DNA of 64,000 bases, taken from positions 263,118 to 327,117 of the forward strand of contig NZ_QEAS01000004.1 in assembly GCF_003130405.1 (NCBI RefSeq), read 5' to 3'. Made by a program: the position numbers and the translations under genes. Source of the stretch: Pararcticibacter amylolyticus (GTDB taxonomy: Bacteria; Bacteroidota; Bacteroidia; Sphingobacteriales; Sphingobacteriaceae). The notes under the pieces are model-generated. The model was given only the letters and a program-made list of their open reading frames with translations, was not told where the DNA came from and searched no databases. The first letter of the stretch is position 1. Every line of letters begins with the position of its first letter. Below, one piece after another: positions 44,159 through 54,104 of the stretch.

Positions 44159-44254
44159 TCATCGTCGTAGTAGCATCCAAACCTGCAGATTTGACAAAAC
44201 AGTTCCGTTGACATCCAGATGAGCCTTAGGAGCAGAAGTTCCGAGACCTATATT
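44159..44254 (-). pseudogene. Fragment of a tail-fibre-like surface protein
   Basis: On the minus strand: NIGLGTSAPKAHLDVNGTVLS, then unrelated residues to a stop. N-I-G-I-G-T-x-x-P-x-A-x-L-D-V-N-G is the well-known repeat that precedes peptidase S74-type endosialidase chaperones in Bacteroidota fibre and adhesin proteins. Only about 22 residues match; the rest of the gene is gone. Confidence 0.6.
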
Positions 44255-44511
44255 TCACAATAGAGGAAAGGATTTTTCAGCGAAAGATGCAGACAGAAGT
44301 GCGTATAGAAAAACTGTAATAACGTGTTCCTGCAGGATGTCATGCAAATAACCCGTTTCGCAGTCTGAATACCCGGTTTGGTGTAATAAATTATGTTTCA
44401 ATGGAATAAGTGGCTAGTTTTATTATATCGGGCGGGGTACCTAGATGATTGTGAAACGACAGAACTGTGATTCCCCCGAGCCGGCAAAATCTGTTAGAAA
44501 CCGTATAAACA

Positions 44512-47500
44512 ATGAATAAGCAACTGTCCCTAATTCTCGCAGGAATAGCTTCCTGTCTTATCATGGCCGGCCGTGTATCAGCGCAGATACCACTGGCTCC
44601 GGCTAACGTGCAAAGTCCCAACGCTGCCAGTCTCGGGATGTTCGGGGAAATACCTGTTTCCTATTATACTGGCATACCAAGCATTGAAGTACCCCTGTAC
44701 ACCCTGCAGCAAAAGGGCATTTCTGTGCCTCTCACTTTAAATTATCACGCTTCCGGTTTCCGTCCCGACATGCATCCCGGATGGGTGGGAACTGGTTTCG
44801 CCCTTTCATGCGGCGGCGTTGTATCGCGGGTGATAAAGGATGCTCCCGATGATTACAGCAACGGGAACTATTATCTCGGCGCTAATATGGGCTATTATTA
44901 CAATCACAACGTCCTGAATACCTCCAGCTGGAACCAAACAGGCTATATGCAAAACATTGCTCGGGGTAATGAAATGCTGAAAGATACGGAACCTGACGAG
45001 TTCAATTTCAACTTTGGCGGTTATGCAGGGAGTTTCTACATGCATGCCGATGGTACCTGGAGGGTGAAATGCGATAAGCCACTCAAGGTGAGCCTTTATG
45101 GCTCTTTTCTAAATATACCATTTACCGCCCCCTACGGGACCCGCATGCAGAATTATGGGATGTCTCAGTCCTTCGGAGGGTTTGTCATCACGACCGAAGA
45201 CGGCACAAAATACTATTTCGGAGGCAATACCAACGCCATTGAATACAGCATTGGCTTTTTTAATCAGGATGTGGATGAGTGGCTTGCGGGCAGTTGGTAC
45301 CTTACAAAGATCGCACCGCCTGTAGGAGATGAAATTAATTTCAGTTATGAAAGAGACGATTACGTCAATCAGATGTATATCGCTATCGTAAACGATCTCG
45401 GTACGAGGACGAAGAATTCTGGTGGCATCTTCAATCCCCAGCCGGCCTGCAGCAGCTGGAGTTACAGCCAGGTTTACCATAACTACAACGGAAAGCTGGT
45501 TGCCCCGGTGTATCTCAGGCAAATCACAGGGCTGCACAATGTCATTAAGTTTAATCGTTCGACAAGTACCGAACTCCGTTACGACCCGGTGGTCTACGAA
45601 TACAGGTACTCCCAATGGTCTATGTACGGTGGCGGTTATTACGGAACTGATTTTATTCCCGTTCTTGCGGATAACGGAACAAGTTACTACCCACAGTATC
45701 TCGATAAACTCCAGTGGAAGAAGCTGGATCAGATACGTGTCGAGAAGACCGATGGCGCTCTTGTTAAGGCTTTCAATTTTACCTATAACAACGTCTCTTA
45801 CGAGCGGTTGCGTCTGTTATCTGTTAATGAGATTGGTGCAGATCTGAATCCCTTGCCTCCTTATACCTTCAGCTACGACCAGTCAGCAAGTTTACCGGGC
45901 TATTTATCGAATATGGTCGACCACTGGGGCTTTTACAACGGTACTTACGCCGATATGAGCAATCAGAACACCTATTATACGACCTATTATAATTATCGGG
46001 AACCTGTAGCAACTTACTTATATGCCGGAACGCTTAATAAGATTACGTATCCGACCGGAGGAGTAACGGAGTTCACCTACGAACCGAATACCTATAGCAA
46101 GCGACTCCAGGAAGTCAGGGGAAACGGCATCGATTATAATTTTTCAGCGCAGAATAAGCTTGCCGGAGGATTAAGGATCAAAAAGATCAGTAGTTACGAT
46201 CCCAGGAGCCCTTTACAGAAGCAGGAGAAATTTTATTACTACGTAAGTAACTACAGTAATACGGTTGATCCGAATACGCTGAATTCAAGCGGCGTGCTTG
46301 GCGGGCAGATAAAATACTACTTTGAAGACTATAGCCGCAGGGCATTCAACGATAACGGCATCACTTATTCAAAGTCTTTGTTTTCTTCGCAGTCCGTATT
46401 GCCGGGGTGCATCAATGCAATGGGAAGCCATATCGGATATTCTGAAGTGACGGAGAAGCTTTCGGATGGAAGTTATACGCGATATCTCTTTACTAATTTC
46501 GATACCGGCAACGGAGACCAGTCGGCGGATAATGTCCTGCAGTTGAGCCGAACAGCTTATGAGCCATACTCGTCTGCCGAAGAGGAAAGAGGCAAGCTCC
46601 TTACCGAGTACAGTTATACCGCTGCCGGCCAGTTTTCGAGGATACGCAGCATCTATTATTCTGCTCTCAATAAAGCCGGCGAATACGTTCCCGCGTTAAA
46701 GGCGAATTACGCCAACGTCTGTCCGAATACGGCGGTCAGCGTAGAAGAAGGCACAGCCTACCGCCTTTATACCTATTCATACCTTCCCGTTTCCGAAACA
46801 ATCTCAGAATATAACCAGGGAAGTTTTGTTACCAGCACTTCCAAACTTACCAATTATAATACGGCCTATCGCCTTCCTGCCGATGAGACGATTACAGACA
46901 GCAAGGGACGGAGCGTGAAAACGGCTTACGTCTATCCTTACGATCTTCCATCCAGCCAGCCTTACTCGGCTATGCTTCAGGCCAACAGGCTGGTTCCCGC
47001 TGTACAGCACAAAACGTATGTGGACGGGGCACAGACATCTGCAACCATTACCGGCTATATCCAGTTGGGTAATGGCTTTGTTCCTTCGTCTATCACTACT
47101 TATACCAATTCAGCAAGCAGTCCGCATACTATCGCCCTTGCCGATTACGATAACAAGGGCAATCCTGTCTGGGTTCGAAAGAATAGTTGGGACATGGGGG
47201 CCTTTTATATATGGGGTTATGGCGGCCAGTACCTCCTTGCCAAAGTAGAGAATGTTGATTATATGACGGCCCTGTCTGCGATTGGCGGAACCAGCGCAAC
47301 CAATGCCTTCCGCGATATTGTCAATCCTTCCCAGGCCCAGGTCAATAGTTTTCTCGCACCGCTTTATGCTCTTCCTACAGCCCAGGTGAGTGCCTACTCA
47401 TATGATCCCTCCAAAGGATTGATCAGTTCAAAGGACGCCCGGGGGCTGGCCACCAGTTACGATTACGACAATAACCAGCGCCTCCTCGGGGTACGCGACT

Positions 47501-47550
47501 TCAACGGAGATATCATAAAAGGTCTCGAATATTATTACAGACAACCGTGA
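44512..47550 (+). CDS. SpvB/TcB-like YD-repeat protein (cassette 1)
   Basis: 1012 aa. Signal peptide to about residue 25 (ending GRVSAQ). Residues ~30-90 (VQSPNAASLGMFGEIPVSY, IEVPLYTLQQKGISVPLTL, GFALSCGGVVSR) match the N-terminal SpvB-like region seen in the 1039-aa and split 1017-aa proteins of this window. The rest is YD/RHS-like beta-repeat (TYPTGGVTEFTYE, ASIKKISSY-type strands) ending in YDYDNNQRLLGVRDFNGD and a short C-terminus with no toxin tip. It resembles the B part of TcB-TcC toxins, which forms half of a hollow cocoon. It is followed at 38 bp by a Spy-like gene and then an RHS gene. Confidence 0.75.
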   Translation: MNKQLSLILAGIASCLIMAGRVSAQIPLAPANVQSPNAASLGMFGEIPVSYYTGIPSIEVPLYTLQQKGISVPLTLNYHASGFRPDMHPGWVGTGFALSCGGVVSRVIKDAPDDYSNGNYYLGANMGYYYNHNVLNTSSWNQTGYMQNIARGNEMLKDTEPDEFNFNFGGYAGSFYMHADGTWRVKCDKPLKVSLYGSFLNIPFTAPYGTRMQNYGMSQSFGGFVITTEDGTKYYFGGNTNAIEYSIGFFNQDVDEWLAGSWYLTKIAPPVGDEINFSYERDDYVNQMYIAIVNDLGTRTKNSGGIFNPQPACSSWSYSQVYHNYNGKLVAPVYLRQITGLHNVIKFNRSTSTELRYDPVVYEYRYSQWSMYGGGYYGTDFIPVLADNGTSYYPQYLDKLQWKKLDQIRVEKTDGALVKAFNFTYNNVSYERLRLLSVNEIGADLNPLPPYTFSYDQSASLPGYLSNMVDHWGFYNGTYADMSNQNTYYTTYYNYREPVATYLYAGTLNKITYPTGGVTEFTYEPNTYSKRLQEVRGNGIDYNFSAQNKLAGGLRIKKISSYDPRSPLQKQEKFYYYVSNYSNTVDPNTLNSSGVLGGQIKYYFEDYSRRAFNDNGITYSKSLFSSQSVLPGCINAMGSHIGYSEVTEKLSDGSYTRYLFTNFDTGNGDQSADNVLQLSRTAYEPYSSAEEERGKLLTEYSYTAAGQFSRIRSIYYSALNKAGEYVPALKANYANVCPNTAVSVEEGTAYRLYTYSYLPVSETISEYNQGSFVTSTSKLTNYNTAYRLPADETITDSKGRSVKTAYVYPYDLPSSQPYSAMLQANRLVPAVQHKTYVDGAQTSATITGYIQLGNGFVPSSITTYTNSASSPHTIALADYDNKGNPVWVRKNSWDMGAFYIWGYGGQYLLAKVENVDYMTALSAIGGTSATNAFRDIVNPSQAQVNSFLAPLYALPTAQVSAYSYDPSKGLISSKDARGLATSYDYDNNQRLLGVRDFNGDIIKGLEYYYRQP

Positions 47551-47588
47551 TAAAAGAAATTACTTAACAGCAGAAAAATCAAAAAATT

Positions 47589-47957
47589 ATGAGAAAGCCT
47601 ATATGTACTGTTATCGTCCTGTTTGTTCTTATCTTAACAGGTAAAGAAGTATCTGCTCAAAAAGCAGACAGTGTTAAAAAGGAGATGGTATCTTACTATT
47701 CCCGGACCTTATCCCTTTCCGAGGATCAGGCACGCCAGGTAGCGGAAGTTCATGGCAATTATAAAAAAGCAGTCAACGCCGTTCTTTCCGAGCCAGGTCT
47801 TTCCGAGGAACAGAAACGGGTGAAGATCGATATCCTGATAGAAGAAAAGAACAAGAAGCTTAGCAGCCTGCTTACCACCGAACAGATGAATAAAGTAGTG
47901 CCAAGTACCGAGCTCCGGAAAAGCAAGCCGCAGAAGGAACTGCCAAAGACCCGTTAA
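47589..47957 (+). CDS. Spy-like small periplasmic protein (cassette 1)
   Basis: 122 aa. Signal peptide (MRKPICTVIVLFVLILTGKEVSAQ). The mature part is a helical hairpin: LSLSEDQARQVAEVHGNYKK, then LSEEQKRVKIDILIEEKNKKLSSLLTTEQMNKVV. The L-S-x-x-Q-x-x-x-V and L-x-x-E-Q-x-x-K motifs recall the Spy/CpxP chaperone family, which are ATP-independent periplasmic folding factors. Paralogues occur at 54105 and 62228, in matching places. It lies 17 bp before the RHS gene, suggesting it helps that large protein fold or cross the periplasm. Confidence 0.75.
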   Translation: MRKPICTVIVLFVLILTGKEVSAQKADSVKKEMVSYYSRTLSLSEDQARQVAEVHGNYKKAVNAVLSEPGLSEEQKRVKIDILIEEKNKKLSSLLTTEQMNKVVPSTELRKSKPQKELPKTR

Positions 47958-47974
47958 TCGTTAAACCTTAAATT

Positions 47975-50900
47975 ATGGGAAAGCAATTAGTAAATAAGCG
48001 AAGAGACAGCTTTGCGCTTAAGCTGCTGTTAGCCTTCACTGGTTTGTGGCTGGCATCATTTCCGGTGAGAGCGCAGAACGGAACAGATATGTGGGATGCG
48101 ATTGATGCAGGGGGCGGAAACAGCTGCTATGGCATGCAATTTTATGACACCAGAGTAAATGATCCGTCTTACGGCTATTATAATAACTATGGCCAGGCCA
48201 GCCCGGATATCTGGTACCGGTTTACTGTCGGCAGCCAGACACAGGTAAGTATTTCGACCTGTGGAAGTAATTTTGACACTTACCTTCATGTGCTGGATGA
48301 ATATGGCAGTGACATCATTTCTGCAGATGATAATGGCCCCCTGTGCAGTGGTACCAACTCTTCCATTCAGCAGTATTTTTCCGCAGGAACTTATTATGTC
48401 GTCGTGGAAGGTTACAGCTCATATACCGGGACTATTCAGCTCTCGGTAACTTCATCAGAGGGCGGAACGATGTCGGCAGGAGCTACGATGTCCAATCCCA
48501 TCGAGGTAGGCAATCTCGGTGCCGGGCCTAACGGCTTCACCGACAGCAGGAGCAATGCGGACGCTTGTCTGGGTAACGACATCGGGCAGATAAGTAACGA
48601 TATTTACTACCGATTTACACTCACCGCTCCATCCGTAGTAAAGCTTTCACATTGCGGAAGCGGATTCGATACCTATATGCACCTGCTCGACGCGAACGGC
48701 TTATCTCTTGCTACAAGCGATGATAACGGTCCTCTTTGTACCGGCACAGCTGCCTCGATCAAGACAGAGCTGCCCGCGGGAACTTATTACCTCGTCTCCG
48801 AAGGCTTTGGTCAGAATACAGGAACGATCATTACCTCAATGAGTGTTGAGCTGAGAGGAGCGTTCTTCTCCAATGCCATAGATGTGGGTACACTGGAAAG
48901 CGGGTCAAGTTACAGCGATACGAAGAACAACAGTCCCTCGGTTGGTTTCGGCAATGAATATGGGAATCCGAGTGATGATATCTTCTACAAATTCACACTC
49001 AACACACTTACCACTACCCTGGTAAATATATCGCATTGCGGAAGCGACTTCGATTCTTACCTGTATCTTCTTGACGCAGACGGGAACAGGTTAGCCTCCA
49101 ACGATGATAATGGTCCATTATGTTCAGGTAATAATGCTTCGCTCTCTATAGCTTTAGGAGCCGGGATCTATTACATCGTCTCCGAAGGCTGGGGAGACAG
49201 GAGCGGCAATGTCATCACCCAGATCAGTGTAGGCCAGCAACAGGGCTGGGGCAGTTCGGACCAGAATTACGTAAGGACGTTTGCTCCCCGGTCTCCCATA
49301 CAAGCTTACACCGCCCTGATCTCACAAAGCGGTAACAAGGACCTGGTGCAGGTAAGCACCCAGTATTTTGACGGGCTTGGCCGTCCTGTACAAACCGTTC
49401 AGCGACAGGCAAGCCCAGGAGGGAACGACATCGTTCAACCAGTGATCTATGATTCACGGGGCAGAGAATCACGGAAGTATCTTCCCTACATGGTTGTCGC
49501 CAGCGACGGCGTATTTAAGCAAGGTAATCCCGATGCAAACGTAAAGGCATTTTATAATCCCGCCTCGCCTGGAACCTCAGGTATAGGAACAACAGGGTAT
49601 CCCTATTCGGATATCCTCTTCGAGCGGTCCCTGCCGGGAAGGGTTATTGAACAGGGAGCGCCAGGAGAGAGCTGGCAGCCTCAGAATGCTTCTATTTCCG
49701 GAAGCGGACATACTGTGAAATCCGCTTTGAATGGGAACTCCTATAATCAAGTGAAGATCTGGACTATCTCGGGCAATACCTGCAGTACCAGTTCGTTCTA
49801 CAGCTCAGGAACCCTGTTGGTAACCACAACTTCTGATGAAAACGGAAACAGAACCATAGAGTATAAGGATAATTTGGGACACGTGGTGTTAAAGCAGGCT
49901 GAGTACGATGCCAATGCGTTCACCGATACTTATTATGTTTACGACGATTTCGGTAATCTCAGGTATGTAATTCCCCCGGCAGTAACGGTCGCAGGTTTCA
50001 GTGAGGGAGACGCATTGTTCGACCAGTATATTTACGCTTATCATTATGACGATCAAAACCGCCTGACTGAAAAGAAAATTCCGGAAAAAGGGTGGGAGTA
50101 TATTGTGTACAATCAGCTTGATCTTCCGGTACTTACGCAGGACGCTGTACAAAGACAAACGGGAAAATGGACCTTTTCGCGCTATGACGGTGCCGGGAGA
50201 GTAGTAATGACAGGTGAATACAGCAACAACGGAAGCAGGGCTACGGTACAGGCTGCAGTCAGCTCTCATCCCAATGGAGTATATGAGGTGTTTACAGGAG
50301 CAGGAACGGAAGGCTACGCACTTACCACATTTCCACTGCAGGACTACACTGTTTTTACAGTCAGTTATTACGGTACCTATGGTATTCCTGGCATTTCCGC
50401 TGCTTATAATGCGAGTGCTTCAGTGAATACCAATGCGAAAGGCTTACTTACAGGAACCAAGACGGCAATCCTCGGTACAACGACGTTATTGCTTACAGTA
50501 AATTATTATGATGATTACGGCCGGTTGAAGGAAAGCATCCGGCAAAATCATATCGGAGGGACAGACAGGGTAGTCAACACGTACAGTTTTAGCGGAGAAC
50601 TTACAGCAAGTACGCGCAGCCATACAAGCAGTACAGCTTCTGCCACGATCGCGAACCGCTATATATACGATCATGCAGGCCGCAGAAGACAGATCTTCGA
50701 AAAGATCAATAACGATCCCGAAGTGAAGCTTTCTGAGTCAGTTTATAATGAGATCGGACAACTTATATCCAAGACGCTACATAACGATCAGCAGTCGTCC
50801 AGCTTCAGTTACAATGCCAGGGGTTGGCTACGGACAAGTGCCTCCCCCCAGTTCAGCATGCAGCTGAAGTATGACGATGGTGTATATCCACAGTACAACG

Positions 50901-52429
50901 GCAATATAGCCAACCAGCTTTGGGGAGATGCCTCTCTCAACAATACATTTACTTATACCTATGACAAAATGAACCGTTTGTTATCAGGAGTGAGTACCGG
51001 CATTGCCATGAGCGAGGTGATCACATACGATCTCATGGGCAACGTGGCAACATTAAGCCGCGACGGGGCAGCCGCAGCAAGCTATAATTACACGGGTAAC
51101 AAGTTGAACCAGATCACGGGCGGACTCGTTACCGGCGTTTACACTTACGATTCCAACGGGAATGCCACCACAGACGGCAGGAACAACGCAAGCATCGGCT
51201 ACAACACGCTCAACCTGCCCGCTACAGTTACCAAGGCAGGCTTAACATTGACTTATACCTATGACGCAACAGGCAAAAAGCTACGTAAGATAAGCAACGG
51301 CACTGTTCGTGAGTATGTGGATGGCGTTGAGTATAATGGAAATACCATTGAATTCATCGGCACCGAAGAAGGTGTAGCCAGAAATAACGGTGGGAGCTTC
51401 AGCTATGAATATAATCTGACCGACAATGTGGGCAATATACGCAGAACCATTTACCGGAACCCTGTAAGCGGGGCAATCGAGACTGTTCAAAAGGACGATT
51501 ATTACCCCTTCGGTATGAGGAAGCTTGTTAGTGCCGGTCAGAATAAATATCTTTATAATGGGAAGGAATTGCAGGAAGAACTGGGTGAGTACGATTACGG
51601 CGCAAGATTCTATGATCCTGTAATTGCACGATGGAATGTAATAGATGGCATGGCTGAAAAGTATTTTTCATTTTCTCCATATCACTATGCTGCCAACAAT
51701 CCTATCAAGAACTTCGATATAGACGGCAACGATTTTACTCCAGATGCCTGGGCATGGGTAATGAGAATGATCGACAATATCAACAGGCGGGAGGAAGAAA
51801 ATGAAGAAAAGATCGATAAAAAACAGAAGCAACTACAGGAAGATGGCATTTCTGAACGAAAGGCAAAGCGACTCAACCGACAGATCGAGAATCTAAGGAA
51901 TGAGATCACCGACCTTGAAGTGGCGCGGGGAGAAGCAGCGGTGCTTGCTTTATCGTCCCAGGTATATAACGTGGTGGAGAGCAATACATTTAGTTCGTCA
52001 GAGACAGAAAAGGCCGCAGCTCTATATAATTCATCTAATGGGGTCGTCGATATTGTTCTCCCCGGTTCTTCTGGTTTGAATATTTTCTCGCATGAGCTTC
52101 ACCATGCTTTCCAGTTTGAACGAGGGACGATCAGTTTAACAGCCCATGATGGCAAGCTCAGTGTATCTCCGGCAAAAGATTGGCTGGCTTACGATCAGTT
52201 TGATGAAAAAGAGGCGTATAAACGGCAGGGACTATTTGGAAGTACTTATTCCAGTCTGCCAGCAGAGTATAACAACCGCCCGAAAGGCCCGGTTTCCCTG
52301 CTTGATATTCCAACGATAGTAAATTTGAATAATTTGCCTGGTGATAAGCGGCATGCGGAACTTCAAAAGCTCGCAAGCAGGGTAAATATGGCTTTCAGGC
52401 TAAACGGAACAACTTATGGTCCCAAATAA
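47975..52429 (+). CDS. RHS polymorphic toxin with PPC-like repeats and zincin tip
   Basis: 1484 aa. Signal peptide ending VRAQ; three PPC-like beta-sandwich repeats (about 38-165, 170-290, 295-415), each with CGSxFDTYLxLLD and DDNGPLCSG; then DUF6443 (about 430-560: FAPRSPIQAYT, QYFDGLGRPVQTVQRQ), YD/RHS repeats, and the RHS core end (GARFYDPVIARWN, NNPIKNFDIDGND, near 1200-1255). The tip (~1255-1484) has a charged coiled coil and H1373-E-L-H-H1377, a zincin motif, with E1413 in EKEAY as likely third ligand. So it should be a metallopeptidase toxin. The downstream lipoprotein gene overlaps it by 14 bp. Confidence 0.85.
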   Translation: MGKQLVNKRRDSFALKLLLAFTGLWLASFPVRAQNGTDMWDAIDAGGGNSCYGMQFYDTRVNDPSYGYYNNYGQASPDIWYRFTVGSQTQVSISTCGSNFDTYLHVLDEYGSDIISADDNGPLCSGTNSSIQQYFSAGTYYVVVEGYSSYTGTIQLSVTSSEGGTMSAGATMSNPIEVGNLGAGPNGFTDSRSNADACLGNDIGQISNDIYYRFTLTAPSVVKLSHCGSGFDTYMHLLDANGLSLATSDDNGPLCTGTAASIKTELPAGTYYLVSEGFGQNTGTIITSMSVELRGAFFSNAIDVGTLESGSSYSDTKNNSPSVGFGNEYGNPSDDIFYKFTLNTLTTTLVNISHCGSDFDSYLYLLDADGNRLASNDDNGPLCSGNNASLSIALGAGIYYIVSEGWGDRSGNVITQISVGQQQGWGSSDQNYVRTFAPRSPIQAYTALISQSGNKDLVQVSTQYFDGLGRPVQTVQRQASPGGNDIVQPVIYDSRGRESRKYLPYMVVASDGVFKQGNPDANVKAFYNPASPGTSGIGTTGYPYSDILFERSLPGRVIEQGAPGESWQPQNASISGSGHTVKSALNGNSYNQVKIWTISGNTCSTSSFYSSGTLLVTTTSDENGNRTIEYKDNLGHVVLKQAEYDANAFTDTYYVYDDFGNLRYVIPPAVTVAGFSEGDALFDQYIYAYHYDDQNRLTEKKIPEKGWEYIVYNQLDLPVLTQDAVQRQTGKWTFSRYDGAGRVVMTGEYSNNGSRATVQAAVSSHPNGVYEVFTGAGTEGYALTTFPLQDYTVFTVSYYGTYGIPGISAAYNASASVNTNAKGLLTGTKTAILGTTTLLLTVNYYDDYGRLKESIRQNHIGGTDRVVNTYSFSGELTASTRSHTSSTASATIANRYIYDHAGRRRQIFEKINNDPEVKLSESVYNEIGQLISKTLHNDQQSSSFSYNARGWLRTSASPQFSMQLKYDDGVYPQYNGNIANQLWGDASLNNTFTYTYDKMNRLLSGVSTGIAMSEVITYDLMGNVATLSRDGAAAASYNYTGNKLNQITGGLVTGVYTYDSNGNATTDGRNNASIGYNTLNLPATVTKAGLTLTYTYDATGKKLRKISNGTVREYVDGVEYNGNTIEFIGTEEGVARNNGGSFSYEYNLTDNVGNIRRTIYRNPVSGAIETVQKDDYYPFGMRKLVSAGQNKYLYNGKELQEELGEYDYGARFYDPVIARWNVIDGMAEKYFSFSPYHYAANNPIKNFDIDGNDFTPDAWAWVMRMIDNINRREEENEEKIDKKQKQLQEDGISERKAKRLNRQIENLRNEITDLEVARGEAAVLALSSQVYNVVESNTFSSSETEKAAALYNSSNGVVDIVLPGSSGLNIFSHELHHAFQFERGTISLTAHDGKLSVSPAKDWLAYDQFDEKEAYKRQGLFGSTYSSLPAEYNNRPKGPVSLLDIPTIVNLNNLPGDKRHAELQKLASRVNMAFRLNGTTYGPK

Positions 52430-53045
52430 AGTATATTTTTTAATCTGTGCCGGTGCCCTGCTGACATTTTCGGCCTGTGCTCCCGGAAAAGGAATTTACG
52501 GCTCATACCACCAACCAGGTATGAGCCCTAATTCCCTTAAACTTGTCCTGCGGGAGGACCATTCTTTTTCTCTTGAGGGCTGGAATGATATCATGGGCAA
52601 TTCAACAAGAACAGGAACCTGGCTGCTTCAGAAAGATACGCTGTTGCTGGAGGCTACAGCGGTATCTGGCAGTAAGATAAGTACCGAAGAGAAGCAAACC
52701 GGAACAGGTACGCTTGCAATTACAGTTGTAGATGAGAGCGGAGCTGGTATTGCAGGTGCTGATATCTGGATTGACGGGAAAAAGAAAAATACCACCGATA
52801 CTGATGGAAGAGTGCATTGGCCGGCGGAGGAAATTCATCTTTTGCGGGTGCGCTATTTGTCTTTAGATCAGGAGGTACAAATAAAGAACAGCCGGTCAGA
52901 TGATATCCGTGTACGCCTTTATCTAACAACTGATATAAATGCAGGGGAGATGACCCATCAGAAGTGGTTGCACAGCGGTACAAAGCTAGTCCCTGTCGAG
53001 GGCGGAAAGGCGTTGCCTCAACAAGCTTTCGAAAAAATGCGTTAA
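52416..53045 (+). CDS. Lipoprotein overlapping the RHS toxin; possible immunity/accessory
   Basis: 209 aa. Signal peptide with lipobox FSAC (C21, in LLTFSACAPGKG). A lipocalin-like or beta-sandwich part (SFSLEGWNDIMGNSTRTGTW) is followed by a carboxypeptidase-regulatory-like domain (GTLAITVVDESGAGIAGADIWI, quoted by position about 110-130) and a short tail. The 14-bp overlap with the toxin ORF and lack of other neighbours make it the obvious immunity or carrier candidate, but immunity proteins of zincin toxins vary widely and no family match shows it. Confidence 0.65.
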   Translation: MVPNKVYFLICAGALLTFSACAPGKGIYGSYHQPGMSPNSLKLVLREDHSFSLEGWNDIMGNSTRTGTWLLQKDTLLLEATAVSGSKISTEEKQTGTGTLAITVVDESGAGIAGADIWIDGKKKNTTDTDGRVHWPAEEIHLLRVRYLSLDQEVQIKNSRSDDIRVRLYLTTDINAGEMTHQKWLHSGTKLVPVEGGKALPQQAFEKMR

Positions 53046-53249
53046 GCTATTGTATTAATGTTATTTTATACGCATATTAGGTCTGTCAATCAATTAATTA
53101 ACTCAGCAGCATGAAAACGTATCTTCCGGAAAAAACCTTAGCAGGGAGGAAAATCCTGTCCTTTTCAGAATGTTTTAATCGGCACATCATTCAATATTCA
53201 TTTATGAGGAAAAATTAACCAATTTATCTTTCATCCTAAACATACCAAC

Positions 53250-54086
53250 ATGAAATCCATATCATTCTTTATCGTGGACGACGAGCAGACTGTGTGTTCA
53301 ATTTCCAGCTACATTGCAAGGACGCCAGGCTTTAGTCTTTCAGGCTCTTCCCGGTCTTTTAACCAGGAATTGTCAGAGTTTCTCCACTCATGCAGCTCCG
53401 GAGGGGGAGTGCTGCTGCTAAATGCAGATAGCTGCCCGGAGGAAGTTGCAGGGCTGGAGGATCTTTGTAACAAGTTCAATGTCATGTTAATTGAGACCTC
53501 CGATACAACAGAGGGAGCCTATAGGGCTTATGAGAAGGGAGTATTTGACTATTTCGTCAAGCCGGTATCTTACAGCCGTTTTTTAAAGGCAGTAACGAGG
53601 ATCACTTCATTTGTCATGGATAAAAGGCAGGGAGTAAAGGAAGGGGGAAGTTTTTATATACAATGTGAGACAAAAGGGAAATTTATCAAGATCTTTTACG
53701 ATGAGATCAAATATATTGAAGCTAACCAGAATTATATCAACATTTATTTGGAGAATGAGAGTCATATTTCCTACCAGACAATGCGCGAAGTAGAGGGAAG
53801 TTTGCCCTCCGATCTTTTTATAAGAGTTCACAAATCCTTCATACTGAATGAAAAGAAGATCTACGCTGTCAATAACGATTATGTCGTGTTAAAGGATAAC
53901 ACAATCATAAAAATAGGATCTAACTACCGGGAAAATCTTCTCAGCCATCTTCTGCCGAACCTGATAAAATCTAAGAGAGCGTCGGGTAAACATCAGACCG
54001 TTCTGCCGAAAGTCCTTCCGATAAACCAGGGCTTCGATATCTCCTCTGTCGATACTTCATCCAGCGCGATTAATAAATGTATATAA
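53250..54086 (+). CDS. LytTR-type response regulator with pseudo-receiver
   Basis: 278 aa. The receiver keeps VDDEQ and the Lys in YFVKPVSY, but the phospho-acceptor Asp appears replaced: the strand reads VLLLNADS, where LLLD would be expected, so phosphorylation is doubtful. The LytTR DNA-binding domain (about 130-235) is clear: EIKYIEANQNYINIYL, FIRVHKSFILNEKKI. No kinase is nearby. A long C-terminal tail (~245-278) is unusual. It lies between RHS cassettes and is followed 18 bp later by a Spy-like gene, so it may control them. Confidence 0.85.
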   Translation: MKSISFFIVDDEQTVCSISSYIARTPGFSLSGSSRSFNQELSEFLHSCSSGGGVLLLNADSCPEEVAGLEDLCNKFNVMLIETSDTTEGAYRAYEKGVFDYFVKPVSYSRFLKAVTRITSFVMDKRQGVKEGGSFYIQCETKGKFIKIFYDEIKYIEANQNYINIYLENESHISYQTMREVEGSLPSDLFIRVHKSFILNEKKIYAVNNDYVVLKDNTIIKIGSNYRENLLSHLLPNLIKSKRASGKHQTVLPKVLPINQGFDISSVDTSSSAINKCI

Positions 54087-54104
54087 CCAACTAATTCAAG
54101 CAAC

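Larger units (their letters stand above)
43615..44511. other. 897-bp gap with decayed sequence
   Basis: No intact gene. It contains a tail-fibre-like fragment (44159-44254) and a cruciform (44059-44105). Short overlapping frames at 43671-43987 show no motif. The sequence from 44300 on is probably the leader of the SpvB-like gene. Confidence 0.5.

Noticed and set aside
53111..53218. 35-codon frame before the LytTR gene (MKTYLPEKTLAG...)
   Set aside because: Very short, no signal or motif, and the region is better read as the LytTR gene's leader.
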